Below, one piece after another: positions 32,312 to 41,001 of a DNA stretch of 48,631 nt; positions within the stretch are counted from its first letter, which is position 1, and every line of letters begins with the position of its first letter. A model generated the notes under the pieces. The model made no database searches. It was not told where the DNA came from and saw only the letters and a program-made list of their open reading frames with translations. The position numbers and the translations under genes are program-made. The stretch spans positions 1 to 48,631 of the forward strand of contig URFI01000001.1 in assembly GCA_900547085.1 (NCBI GenBank). The letters are read 5' to 3'. Origin of the DNA: an uncultured Prevotella sp. GTDB taxonomy: Bacteria; Bacteroidota; Bacteroidia; Bacteroidales; Bacteroidaceae.

Positions 32312-32929
32312 ATGAAGATATTTGCCGTTGGAATGAATTACGCACAGCACAATAAAGAGCTGTTGGGGACGTTATCAAAACCAGAGAATCCTGTGATTTT
32401 CATGAAGCCAGATTCGGCTTTACTCAAAGATCATAAGCCGTTCTTCATTCCCGATGACTTGGGGAGGATAGAATACGAGGCCGAAGTGGTCGTGCGGATT
32501 TGTCGATTAGGAAAGACTATCTCTGAACGATTTGCCCACCGTTACTACGATGCTGTTACGCTGGGAATAGACTTTACCGCTCGTGAGCTGCAACAAAAGT
32601 TACGCTCAGCAGGACAGCCTTGGGAGCTATCCAAAGGATTTGATGGTGCGGCAGCGTTGGGTGACTGGGTAGATGTAGGCAAGTTTCGCGACGTGCAGGT
32701 GCTCAACTTCCATCTTGATATCAATGGAAAGACGGTTCAAAAAGGATTCACGGGCGACATGTTGTATAAGATTGATGAGCTGATAGCTTATATCAGTCGA
32801 TATTTCACCTTGAAGACTGGTGATATCTTGTACACCGGAACGCCTGCGGGGACAGGTCCTGTGAATGTAAACGACCATTTGGAGGGGTATCTGGCAGACC
32901 GGAAAGTGCTTGAAATGAATTGTAAATAA
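32312..32929 (+). CDS. Fumarylacetoacetate hydrolase (FAH) family protein
   Basis: A 205-residue protein of the FAH fold, whose members hydrolyse or decarboxylate acylpyruvates and related keto acids using Mg2+. The ATG at 32312 (MKIFAVGMNYAQH) is chosen because homologues begin at this strand; the open frame extends 41 codons upstream through terminator and promoter sequence. Metal-ligand motifs are visible: IEYEAEVVV (E-x-E) and GIDFTAREL (Asp), plus KGFDGAAALG and the C-terminal GDILYTGTPAGTGPV. The substrate cannot be told from sequence; single-domain members of about 205-220 residues are often acylpyruvases or oxaloacetate decarboxylases. It is 17 bp ahead of porU and probably co-transcribed. 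Confidence 0.9.
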   Translation: MKIFAVGMNYAQHNKELLGTLSKPENPVIFMKPDSALLKDHKPFFIPDDLGRIEYEAEVVVRICRLGKTISERFAHRYYDAVTLGIDFTARELQQKLRSAGQPWELSKGFDGAAALGDWVDVGKFRDVQVLNFHLDINGKTVQKGFTGDMLYKIDELIAYISRYFTLKTGDILYTGTPAGTGPVNVNDHLEGYLADRKVLEMNCK

Positions 32930-32946
32930 ACACAGAATTAGAACGC

Positions 32947-35900
32947 GTGTTGAGAGGTATCAAATTTCTTGTTATAGGTTTTTTGTCGCTTTTGTGCTTG
33001 AGTCTTTCTGCTCAAGAGCGTTTTTTTAACTTGACGGCAGCCGACGTGAAGATAGATTCAAGGCTGCCTCATTTCTCTCATTCCTTTGCTCTGGGCGATC
33101 AATACGCTGACTCTTCCTATTCCGTTTCTATTCTATACCCCGAATTCATCGACATGACGTCGGCTGATATCGCACGATACCGACAGCTGTCTGATGCACC
33201 ATTGCCAGCCTTACCACCTATCCGACAACGGTTGGCTTTGGATAGAAAGAAGGGATTGTTGGAGGTAGACTTCTGCCCTTTGGTGTTTCGCGACGGCAAA
33301 TATCAGATTTTGGTCAGCTTCATGCTGCGATTAGAAACCCAGCCACGCAAGCAATCGCTGCGACATGCAGCAGTACAGACAAGAGCAGGTGGCACGAGTC
33401 GTTATGCGGCTCACTCGGTATTGGCATCAGGCAAGTGGGCAAAGATACGTGTACCCGCATCAGGCGTGTACCGGTTAACGGATGACTTGATTCGTAAAGC
33501 TGGCTTTACAGATATTAATAAGGTGAAAGTTTACGGCTACGGCGGTAGGTTACAAAATGAGAAACTGGTTGCAGAAGAGTTGGTGGCAACCGATGATTTG
33601 AAGGAAGTTCCCACATGTTGGGTTGATGGGCGTCGATTGTTTTATGCATACGGGCCAGTGTCATGGGAATCCAACACAGCCACTCGTCGCACTCGCAACC
33701 CCTATTCTGACTATGGCTATTACTTTTTAACGCAGACAGATGACACACCTACGTCTGTCGATTCTACGGCATTTCTGGCATCTTTCTATCCTTCGCCTGA
33801 CGACTATCACACCCTTTACGAAGTTGACGGTCATGCATGGTATGCTGGCGGGCGCAACTTGTTTGATCCCAATCCCATCCCAGCAGGTTCTTCCAAGACT
33901 TTTAGCATTCCGTCTAAGGCGGATCAAGGCAGTGCTAAGATGTCGGTCAATCTATCTGCTGGCACCGCATCTCAGGCAACTGTGGCCTATCAGAATGCCG
34001 AATTGGGGACGTTGAACATCCGTTTAATAGACCATGATAGTGGAAATGAAGCGGGTACGGTATATGAAATCAACAGAACAGGCACCACTGATTCTGTCAA
34101 GATAACCACAAACTCCGGCGGTCCGGTTCGCTTGGATTATATTTCTTTTATATGGCAGAAGCCGCTGCCGGCACCACAACTCAAAGGAACCTCCTTCCCT
34201 GTTCCTGAATATGTTTACAACATTACCAACCAAGACTTGCATGGAGATGGCTTCGCCGACATGGTCATCATCATTCCTACCAGTCAAAAGCTGCGCACGC
34301 AGGCTGAACGTCTGAAGGCTTTCCACGAACAAAACGATGGCATGCGGGTACGCATCGTGCCGGCAGATGAACTTTACAACGAGTTCTCGAGTGGCACTCC
34401 TGATGCCAATGCCTACCGCAGGTACCTCAAGATGCTGTACGATCGGTCACAAACCGAAGCTGACATGCCGAAATATCTGTTGCTGTTTGGCGATTGTGTC
34501 TGGGACAACCGAATGCTGACGGCCAACTGTCGCAACCTCAATCCTGACGATTACCTGCTTTGTTTTGAAAGTGAAAATTCGTTCAACGCCCTTCATTGCT
34601 ATGTAGACGATGGTTTCTTTTGCGCTTTGGACGACGGAGAAGGTTTGAATACCAATTTCTCTGACAAGCAAGATGTCGCCGTGGGTCGTTTTCCGGTGAA
34701 GACAGAAGCCGAGGCCAAAGTGATGGTTGATAAGGTTATCAACTATGTGAAAAACCAAAATGGCGGTGCATGGCAAAACACCTTGGTGTTCATGGGCGAT
34801 GATGGCGAGGACAATCTGCACATGCGTGACATCGATGCCGCGGCCGATGCCATCTCAACACAATATCCCGGCTATTTGGTTAAGAAAATCATGTGGGATG
34901 CATACGTTCGCGAAACTTCGTCGACAGGACATGCCTACCCAGAGGTAACTCGACTGATTAAGCAGCAACAGGCGGCAGGTGCCCTCATCATGGATTACGC
35001 CGGACATGGGTTAGAAACACAGATTTCCCATGAAAAGGTATTGAATTTAAGTGATTTCCAGTCGTTCAATAATCCCAATCTTCCCTTGTGGGTCACTGCT
35101 TCGTGTGACATCATGCCTTTCGATGGCGTCGCTCCAACCATTGGTGAGGCAGCTGTACTCAATCCAAAGGGTGGCACTTTGGCTTTCTTTGGCACAACTC
35201 GTACCGTTTGGGCTTATTATAACGCCCAGATCAACACCTCTTTCCTGCGACATGTGTTGAGCAAGGACCATGCTGGGAAACCGATTACGATAGGTGAAGC
35301 TCAACGCTTGGCCAAGAATGAGATGATTGATACTAAACGCGACTTGACCGACAACAAACTACAATATTCATTGTTGGGCGACCCAGCCGTGGCACTTCAT
35401 CAACCCTCCTTAAAGGTAGTAGTCGACTCAATCAACGGCGCTCCCGTGTCAACTGACATCAAAGCTTCTCTCAAAGCTGGTGGAATAGCCAAAGTGACGG
35501 GCCATGTAGAGCACGCCGCTGACTTCAATGGAACGGTAACTGTGACCGTTCGGGATAGCCAAGAAAAAATTGTTTGCCGAATGAATGATGTGGCTGACAT
35601 CACCAGTCCGTTTACCTATAACGATCGCACCAAGACATTGTTCAACGGATCTGGCAACGTTGTTGGCGGAAGGTTTACATTGACCTTTGCCATTCCGCAA
35701 GACATCAATTACACGGATGGCACGGGATTGATGAATTTGTATGCCTTGAGTGATGACCATCAGTTGAAGGCGCACGGTACCAGCGAGGCGTTTACGATTG
35801 GTGGAACGGCCGATGTGGCCAACGATTCCATCGGACCGTCCATTTACTGTTACCTCAACTCGCCGTCGTTCACCAATGGCGATAAGGTGAACAGCACGCC

Positions 35901-36489
35901 TTATTTCGTTGCGAAAATAACCGATGAGAACGGAATCAATAGTGCCGGAAGCGGCATTGGGCACGACTTGCAGTTGATTATCGACGGACAGATGTCAAAA
36001 ACGTATAACCTCAACGATCATTTCGTGTACGACTTTGGCAGTTATACCACCGGAACCACGTATTACAACATCCCCGAATTGGCCCCTGGCCCGCACAGGT
36101 TGCAATTCAGAGCATGGGATGTTTTGAACAATTCTTCGACCGCAGAACTGACATTCCATGTCGTCAAGGGTATGCAACCCAACCTGTTTTCGGTCGATTG
36201 CACGAACAATCCCGCACGCACCACTACGACCTTCATCATCAACCACGACAGGGTAGGCACACAGGTGGATGTGGAAATTGACGTGTTCGACATGAGTGGC
36301 CGCCAACTATGGAAGCATCAGGAACGTGGCGTGAGTACTAATGATGCTTATACTGTTGACTGGGACTTGAGAGTAGACAGTGGGGCACGCTTGCAAACTG
36401 GCGTTTATCTCTATCGTGTGTTGCTCTCTTCTGAGGGCAGTCCGAAGGTTTCCAAAGCGAAGAAACTCATCGTGATAGGCAATAATTAA
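32947..36489 (+). CDS. porU: Type IX secretion system sortase PorU
   Basis: A 1180-residue gingipain-like (C25) surface protease that removes the C-terminal sorting domain of T9SS cargo and attaches cargo to A-LPS. The start is GTG at 32947 (TTG at 32950 is possible), giving a signal peptide ending SLSAQE. The catalytic His687 lies in MDYAGHG and Cys720 in TASCDIMPFDG. The preceding beta domain (DGFADMVIIIPTSQKL, YLLLFGDCVWDNR) is family-typical. The C-terminus (VDVEIDVFDMSGRQLWKH to KAKKLIVIGNN) is itself a sorting-domain-like fold, as known in PorU. It sits directly before porV, its partner in the attachment complex. Its presence makes a functional T9SS in this organism likely. Confidence 0.93.
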   Translation: MLRGIKFLVIGFLSLLCLSLSAQERFFNLTAADVKIDSRLPHFSHSFALGDQYADSSYSVSILYPEFIDMTSADIARYRQLSDAPLPALPPIRQRLALDRKKGLLEVDFCPLVFRDGKYQILVSFMLRLETQPRKQSLRHAAVQTRAGGTSRYAAHSVLASGKWAKIRVPASGVYRLTDDLIRKAGFTDINKVKVYGYGGRLQNEKLVAEELVATDDLKEVPTCWVDGRRLFYAYGPVSWESNTATRRTRNPYSDYGYYFLTQTDDTPTSVDSTAFLASFYPSPDDYHTLYEVDGHAWYAGGRNLFDPNPIPAGSSKTFSIPSKADQGSAKMSVNLSAGTASQATVAYQNAELGTLNIRLIDHDSGNEAGTVYEINRTGTTDSVKITTNSGGPVRLDYISFIWQKPLPAPQLKGTSFPVPEYVYNITNQDLHGDGFADMVIIIPTSQKLRTQAERLKAFHEQNDGMRVRIVPADELYNEFSSGTPDANAYRRYLKMLYDRSQTEADMPKYLLLFGDCVWDNRMLTANCRNLNPDDYLLCFESENSFNALHCYVDDGFFCALDDGEGLNTNFSDKQDVAVGRFPVKTEAEAKVMVDKVINYVKNQNGGAWQNTLVFMGDDGEDNLHMRDIDAAADAISTQYPGYLVKKIMWDAYVRETSSTGHAYPEVTRLIKQQQAAGALIMDYAGHGLETQISHEKVLNLSDFQSFNNPNLPLWVTASCDIMPFDGVAPTIGEAAVLNPKGGTLAFFGTTRTVWAYYNAQINTSFLRHVLSKDHAGKPITIGEAQRLAKNEMIDTKRDLTDNKLQYSLLGDPAVALHQPSLKVVVDSINGAPVSTDIKASLKAGGIAKVTGHVEHAADFNGTVTVTVRDSQEKIVCRMNDVADITSPFTYNDRTKTLFNGSGNVVGGRFTLTFAIPQDINYTDGTGLMNLYALSDDHQLKAHGTSEAFTIGGTADVANDSIGPSIYCYLNSPSFTNGDKVNSTPYFVAKITDENGINSAGSGIGHDLQLIIDGQMSKTYNLNDHFVYDFGSYTTGTTYYNIPELAPGPHRLQFRAWDVLNNSSTAELTFHVVKGMQPNLFSVDCTNNPARTTTTFIINHDRVGTQVDVEIDVFDMSGRQLWKHQERGVSTNDAYTVDWDLRVDSGARLQTGVYLYRVLLSSEGSPKVSKAKKLIVIGNN

Positions 36490-36538
36490 CCATCCCGTGC
36501 GTTTTTTAATCAATAACAGAAAAGAGTTACTGAACAGA

Positions 36539-37717
36539 ATGAAAACATTTCCAAGAATATTTTGCATGCTGTTGTTTGTCTGCTTTGCCATTACATTGTC
36601 AGCACAAGACAAACGAAACATGTTTAATCCAGTCCACTCATCGGTCACCTCACAAATGATTGCACCCGATGCTCGCTCAGCCGGTATAGGTGATGTGGGT
36701 GCGGCTACCGATCCTGACGTGGTTTCGCAATATTGGAACCCGGCCAAATATCCCTTCACCATCAGTCGTGCTGGTGTGGCACTCAACTACACACCGTGGC
36801 TCCGACAGTTGGTTAACGACATCGATTTAGCCTACCTGGCAGGCTACTATCGCATCGGTGACTATAGTGCGGTGTCTGGTTCGCTGCGCTATTTCTCACT
36901 GGGCGAGGTGACAACCAATGCTGACAGAGATGGCAAAGGGGGTGGGATGACCATCAACCCATACGAAATGTCATTGGATGTAGCCTACTCGTTGATGTTG
37001 AGTGAGCGGTTTTCATTAGGTGCTGCCGTGCGTTGGATTTACTCTGACTTAACTTACGACTTTAAGGATGAAACCACTCCAGGCTCGGCTTTCGCCGCAG
37101 ACATCTCGGCCTATTATCAAAATTATATCAACCTTGGGGAACGTGAAAGTCAGTTGGGCATCGGTCTCAACATCTCAAACATCGGTAGTAAGATAACCTT
37201 TGGTGGCAGCGACAACAGTGAATTCATTCCCACCAACCTGCGGTTGGGTGCTTCTCTGATGATTCCCATCGATGAATATAACCGGTTTACCGTGGCAGCC
37301 GATGCCAACAAATTATTGGTACCCACCTACCCAAAACAGAATGAGGGCGAGAGTACGGAGGACTACCAGGAGCGTGTACAGAAAGAATATTATGACGTGT
37401 CGAGCATCAGCGGCATCTTCAAAAGCTTCAGCGATGCCCCCAATGGTGCGAAAGAAGAGTTGCAGGAAATACAATGGAGCGTAGGTGCCGAGTATGTTTA
37501 TCACGATCAGTTCGCACTGCGGGCAGGCTATCATCACCAAGCAGAGAATAAAGGTAACCTAAAATATTTTACGGTGGGTGCCGGTTTCAAGATGAGTGTG
37601 TTCTCATTGGATGCAGGTTATGTCATTGCCATGGCGAAGAGCAACCCGCTCGATCAAACCCTTCGCTTCTCATTGAACTTTGATATGGATGGGATTAAAG
37701 ACTTGTTTAGGAGGTAA
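36539..37717 (+). CDS. porV: T9SS outer-membrane protein PorV (LptO)
   Basis: A 392-residue outer-membrane barrel that binds the sorting domain of cargo and shuttles it from the translocon to PorU. The ATG at 36539 (MKTFPRIFCMLLFVCFAITLSAQ) gives a clean signal peptide; an in-frame GTG at 36497 would add 14 residues in front of it. Typical PorV segments are SQMIAPDARSAGIGDVGAATDPD, YWNPAKYPF, YFSLGEV and NPYEMSLDVAYSLMLS. The barrel ends LDQTLRFSLNFDMDGIKDLFRR. It begins 49 bp after the porU stop, so both are likely on one mRNA. A GC-rich hairpin follows 21 bp after the stop. Confidence 0.95.
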   Translation: MKTFPRIFCMLLFVCFAITLSAQDKRNMFNPVHSSVTSQMIAPDARSAGIGDVGAATDPDVVSQYWNPAKYPFTISRAGVALNYTPWLRQLVNDIDLAYLAGYYRIGDYSAVSGSLRYFSLGEVTTNADRDGKGGGMTINPYEMSLDVAYSLMLSERFSLGAAVRWIYSDLTYDFKDETTPGSAFAADISAYYQNYINLGERESQLGIGLNISNIGSKITFGGSDNSEFIPTNLRLGASLMIPIDEYNRFTVAADANKLLVPTYPKQNEGESTEDYQERVQKEYYDVSSISGIFKSFSDAPNGAKEELQEIQWSVGAEYVYHDQFALRAGYHHQAENKGNLKYFTVGAGFKMSVFSLDAGYVIAMAKSNPLDQTLRFSLNFDMDGIKDLFRR

Positions 37718-37738
37718 GAATGGAAGCCTCTCCCCCGA

Positions 37739-37759
37739 CCCCTCCCCGAAGGGGAGGGG
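37739..37759 (+). terminator. GC-rich hairpin after porV
   Basis: CCCCTCCCC and GGGGAGGGG pair perfectly over 9 bp around GAA. There is no T-tract. Such CCCCTCCCC hairpins are common between genes in Bacteroidota; the role is probably 3'-end formation or mRNA protection. Confidence 0.5.
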
Positions 37760-37796
37760 AGTGAATAGCAAGGCTATCAACATGTAAACTTGTAAT

Positions 37797-37944
37797 CTAG
37801 GAGCCTAGAAAATCTAGAACATCTAGGAATCCTAGGAAATCTAGGCAAACTAGATAACTAGAAAAACTAGAAAAACTAGACAACTAGAAATCTAGATACT
37901 TGTCAACTCGTAAACTCGTACACTTGTCAACTAAAAAACTTATA
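37797..37944. repeat. CTAG-rich 8-9-bp array joined to octamer array before ispF
   Basis: Twelve CTAG tetramers occur between 37797 and 37895, spaced 8 or 9 bp apart (for example ACTAGAAAAACTAGAAAA). From about 37897 the units change to ACTTGTCA, ACTCGTAA, ACTCGTAC and ACTTGTCA, as in the array at 11417-11511, and run to within a few bases of the ispF ATG. Confidence 0.8.
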
Positions 37945-37948
37945 CCCT

Positions 37949-38434
37949 ATGCTTCCTATTTTTCGTGTTGGTTTTGGCTATGATGTCCACAAATTAGTGG
38001 AAGGGCGCAACCTTTGGCTCGGTGGCATCAAGATAGAGCATTCGATGGGCTTGTTGGGACACAGCGATGCCGATGTCTTGATTCATGCCATTTGCGATGC
38101 TTTGCTGGGAGCAGCCAACATGCGTGACATCGGTTACCATTTCCCCGATACCTCAGATGAAACCCTCAACATGGATAGCAAGGTGATCTTGCAGAAAACC
38201 ATGGCACTCATCGCCACCAAAGGGTACCAACTCGGCAATGTTGATGCCACCGTTTGTGCCGAACAGCCCAAGATTAATCCCCATATACCCGCCATGAAGA
38301 GTTGTTTAGCCAGGCTGATGCAAACCGATGAAGACAACATCTCCATCAAGGCTACCACCAGTGAACGCATGGGCTTTGTGGGCCGTCAGGAGGGAATGGC
38401 TGCATACGCTACCGTGTTGATAGTGAAGGCATAA
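37949..38434 (+). CDS. ispF: 2-C-methyl-D-erythritol 2,4-cyclodiphosphate synthase
   Basis: A 161-residue IspF, the enzyme that cyclises CDP-methylerythritol phosphate to MEcPP with loss of CMP in the MEP isoprenoid pathway; cytoplasmic trimer. Motifs: FRVGFGYDVHKL with the metal-binding Asp and His, LGHSDADVLIHAICDALLGAA with a further metal-binding His, DIGYHFPDT, ATVCAEQPKI and the C-terminal IKATTSERMGFVGRQEGMAAYA. Length matches the family (155-165). It is not functionally tied to the neighbouring porV. Its upstream gap is filled by a repeat array that leaves almost no ordinary leader. Confidence 0.97.
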   Translation: MLPIFRVGFGYDVHKLVEGRNLWLGGIKIEHSMGLLGHSDADVLIHAICDALLGAANMRDIGYHFPDTSDETLNMDSKVILQKTMALIATKGYQLGNVDATVCAEQPKINPHIPAMKSCLARLMQTDEDNISIKATTSERMGFVGRQEGMAAYATVLIVKA

Positions 38435-38459
38435 GCGTTGGCATCATTAGTCAACGCTT
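38433..38459 (+). terminator. Hairpin at the ispF stop codon
   Basis: AAGCGTTG (38433-38440) and CAACGCTT (38452-38459) are perfect reverse complements with an 11-base loop, starting inside the ispF stop codon. No T-tract follows on the plus strand. The gap to the sigma gene, which ends convergently at 38569, is 134 bp. Confidence 0.4.
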
Positions 38460-38568
38460 CTATGAGGCAAGTGGTTGTGCGGTTTAGCTGAGCCATGAAC
38501 GCTTGCAGTTCTTAGCAGCATCCATGAGCAAGGGCGTACTTGATGGGGTTGAACACCTTTGTTTTTCT

Positions 38569-39123
38569 TTACGAAACAAGGAAATGAAACACGACAGCCA
38601 TCGTCACAACCCGCCTGATCTGTGCCAATGCAGTCGAAATATGCGTTTCTACGGTGCGTTTACTGATGTGCAAGGCTTGAGCGATTTCCTGATTTGTCAT
38701 GCCTTGCAATCTGCTCATAGTGAATACTCTGCGCCGCTGATCGGGCATTTTGCTGATAACGTTTTCAAGAATCGCCTTGAGTTCTTCACTAAAAATCATT
38801 TCTTCCAGAGAATTTTCTTCGGGAACACCCGTCTCCGGGTAACTTCTAAAATTTTGTTCATACACTTTCTGTTTGAGAGCATTGCGTGCCATAGCGAACA
38901 AATAGGCATCCCAATTGTCAACGACTCCTATTTTATCGCGTTGAATCCACAATTTAAGAAAGATATCCTGCGCAATGTCTTCAGCCTCATTTTCGTCTTT
39001 GACGATGGCATAAACGAAATTTCTCACCTTGGCATAATAACGTGTAAATAGCATATCGTATGCCTCTGGGCATTCGATATCCTGTGGGTTGGTTTGCCCT
39101 ACCGTTATTATTTTCTTAGACAT
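38569..39123 (-). CDS. ECF-type RNA polymerase sigma factor
   Basis: A 184-residue extracytoplasmic-function sigma-70 factor. Region 2 is YYAKVRNFVYAIVKDENEAEDIAQDIFLKLW with the following DAYLFAMARNALKQK; region 4 is VISKMPDQRRRVFTMSRLQGMTNQEIAQALHISKRTVETHISTALAQIRR with a clear helix-turn-helix. Bacteroidota ECF factors of this type drive SusCD loci in response to a glycan signal passed through an STN-type SusC and a FecR anti-sigma. Here the fecR gene is divergent, 740 bp away, rather than directly downstream. A likely -7 box (TATATTTGC on the minus strand, 39153-39160) lies just before the start codon. Confidence 0.95.
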   Translation of the reverse strand: MSKKIITVGQTNPQDIECPEAYDMLFTRYYAKVRNFVYAIVKDENEAEDIAQDIFLKLWIQRDKIGVVDNWDAYLFAMARNALKQKVYEQNFRSYPETGVPEENSLEEMIFSEELKAILENVISKMPDQRRRVFTMSRLQGMTNQEIAQALHISKRTVETHISTALAQIRRVVTMAVVFHFLVS

Positions 39124-39152
39124 TGAAAGGTGATTATAAGTATTCTTTTGCG

Positions 39153-39160
39153 CAAATATA
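39153..39160 (-). promoter_or_regulatory. Promoter -7 box (TATATTTG) of the ECF sigma gene
   Basis: On the minus strand TATATTTGC matches TAnnTTTGC, 29 bp ahead of the start codon. No -33 TTTG box is found at the usual spacing. Confidence 0.55.
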
Positions 39161-39390
39161 CGATAAAAAACAACATCTTAAAAAATATTACATTGATTTT
39201 ACAAACCCTTCGTGTTGAAAAGCAACTGCTTGACCGGCGTGATGTGTTGCTGCCAAACGAGCCGTCGGTAGTAGTGTAAATCTTCGTGAGTTGCCTTAAA
39301 TTCCGCATGAAAAGTTGATTTTTTATCACAAAAAACGCCCTAAAAACAGCCAGTTCAAACTTTCAATCTAGAAAAAATCAATAGGCAAAC

Positions 39391-39544
39391 AGCATGCAAA
39401 AATGAGTTGAACGGGTAAGAAATTTCGACTTTTGGCGCAAAAGCAATGAGTTTTCTGCGCAAGCTGCTTGACTTTGATGAGCTATCTACATGCTCTAACC
39501 TGTAAAAAGCATGCAGATAACACCCTTAATGCAATGCTTTTGCC
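39391..39544. repeat. Degenerate 22-bp-period array between sigma and fecR genes
   Basis: Units begin every 22 bp, clearest at 39435 (GCGCAAAAGCAATGAG), 39457 (GCGCAAGCTGCTTGAC), 39501 (TGTAAAAAGCATGCAG) and 39523 (TTAATGCAATGCTTTTGCC within it); AATGAGTT also recurs 44 bp apart (39401, 39445). The core is the complement of the CAAACTCAATGCTTTTGG core found at 13134 and 48494. Confidence 0.4.
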
Positions 39545-39862
39545 CTAAAAAGAGATGAAATGCAAGTCTAAAATCGCCCACAAAACTTACAATACATTGA
39601 TTGATAAACAAATACAAAAGTTGCGAATGCTTGGCGAATTTGCGACCAAATGAGTAACTGTTTGCAAATACACAAAATATGAAGAGGTTCTTTGTCAAAA
39701 TAAAATCAAATGAGTTACCAGGTTGATGTCAAGCTTTTATCTTCACAGGATGCACCCTTTTGTGGTACCGATAGGCTGTTGTTTATTCTCAAATCATCAT
39801 TTAACATCTTTTAACTGCGTGTGTTGGCCGTTATCATTGTCTATTGAGTAAAACCCTAAATC

Positions 39863-40885
39863 ATGAACAAGGAAACCGCATACAAAATCATTAGATATTT
39901 TGCAGATGGACTCATTCCGTCTCGCTATCGTCAACAAGTGATGGCGTGGCTCATTGACGAGGCTGATAGAGAGGCGAAAGACGTAGCGTTAAAACGCGTT
40001 TGGGATGAAACCGATGACGTGATGAATGCCGATGACATGTCGCAATCGGTTCTGCGAAATCAAGCTCTTCGTGCTCATCATGGTCATCAGGAGCGTGCTC
40101 GCCAAATACGTTTGAAGGTATTGAAGTATGCAGCTGTTATCTTCTTACCCATTGCTTTATGTTTGGGTACGTGGCTGATGGCTTCAAACCAGATGGCTTC
40201 TCAAGCTATGCTCACCGAATGTCATGTGGAAAACGGGCAAACTAAAGTCTTGCGTTTGTCCGATGGTACCCTGGTACGCCTCAACGCAGGTTCTTCTTTG
40301 TTTTATCCTCAACGCTTTAATCGTTTTTTTTCTCGGCGTGATGTCTACTTAGACGGAGAGGCACATTTTGACGTTGCTAAAAATAACAGTCAGCCTTTTA
40401 TCGTACATGTGGGCAATTTGAAGGTCAAGGTACTGGGAACCCATTTTAACGTGAAGGCCTACCCTGCCGACGAACTGGTTACCACAACCTTGGAACAAGG
40501 TAAGGTGAAAGTTTATGAAGACAAAATTGCCATGACGCTGTTGCCCGATGAACAGGCGGTGTACAATCGCATCAGTGGTAAAATGACGAAGCGTAGCGTG
40601 GACAGCGGGAAGTACAATCAATGGATGAACGGTAAATTGTTGTTCGATCAAACGCCTTTGAAAGTGATTATTGCTGATTTGCAGCGTCGATACAATGTCT
40701 GTATCAAGGCCACTCCGGCAGTTGATTTGTCACAGCAATTCACCATGGCTTTCAGGGCAGATGAGGGTATTGACGACGTGATGAAAGTGCTGACGAAAAT
40801 ATCTGGGAACTTAGATTATACTTATCAACAACATACAATTACACTTGATGTGAAGAAAGGAGGACACAAAGCAGGCAATATGTAA
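39863..40885 (+). CDS. FecR-family anti-sigma factor
   Basis: A 340-residue inner-membrane regulator that holds the ECF sigma factor until signalled by the STN domain of its SusC. Residues 1-88 are cytoplasmic, with a helical sigma-binding region (ETAYKIIRYFADGLI). One membrane segment lies at about 89-107 (YAAVIFLPIALCLGTWLMA). The periplasmic FecR domain follows (LRLSDGTLVRLNAGSSLFYPQRF, DVYLDGEAHFDVAKNN, VKVLGTHFNVKAY, TTLEQGKVKVY), then the C-terminal DUF4974-type domain (LLFDQTPLKVIIADLQRRYNV, FTMAFRADEGIDDVMKVLTK). It lies 116 bp ahead of the STN-containing SusC, supporting a transmembrane signalling trio with the divergent sigma gene. Confidence 0.95.
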   Translation: MNKETAYKIIRYFADGLIPSRYRQQVMAWLIDEADREAKDVALKRVWDETDDVMNADDMSQSVLRNQALRAHHGHQERARQIRLKVLKYAAVIFLPIALCLGTWLMASNQMASQAMLTECHVENGQTKVLRLSDGTLVRLNAGSSLFYPQRFNRFFSRRDVYLDGEAHFDVAKNNSQPFIVHVGNLKVKVLGTHFNVKAYPADELVTTTLEQGKVKVYEDKIAMTLLPDEQAVYNRISGKMTKRSVDSGKYNQWMNGKLLFDQTPLKVIIADLQRRYNVCIKATPAVDLSQQFTMAFRADEGIDDVMKVLTKISGNLDYTYQQHTITLDVKKGGHKAGNM

Positions 40886-41001
40886 TAATAACATGTAAAT
40901 ATTGAGGCCGCATCAGGGTGATGGCATGAAGATCAATCACGGATGCGCACGATTAACGAATCTATATTAAAACTATCAATTTATTTTATTTACACAAAGT
41001 A

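Larger units (their letters stand above)
39124..39862. other. 739-bp region between divergent sigma and fecR genes
   Basis: No gene is recognisable. Near the sigma gene is a minus-strand TATATTTGC box (39153-39160). The middle holds a degenerate 22-bp-period array (39391-39544) with an imperfect hairpin inside it (TATCTACATGCT at 39483-39494 against AGCATGCAGATA at 39508-39519, one mismatch). No standard TTTG/TAnnTTTG promoter is visible before fecR, so that promoter may depend on the ECF factor. Confidence 0.5.

Noticed and set aside
37739..37759. Textbook intrinsic terminator
   Set aside because: The stem is strong but lacks a T-tract, so it is listed only as a hairpin with low confidence as terminator.
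38503..39051. A 182-residue open frame opposite the ECF sigma gene
   Set aside because: The minus-strand frame has clear sigma region 2 and region 4 motifs; the plus-strand frame has none.
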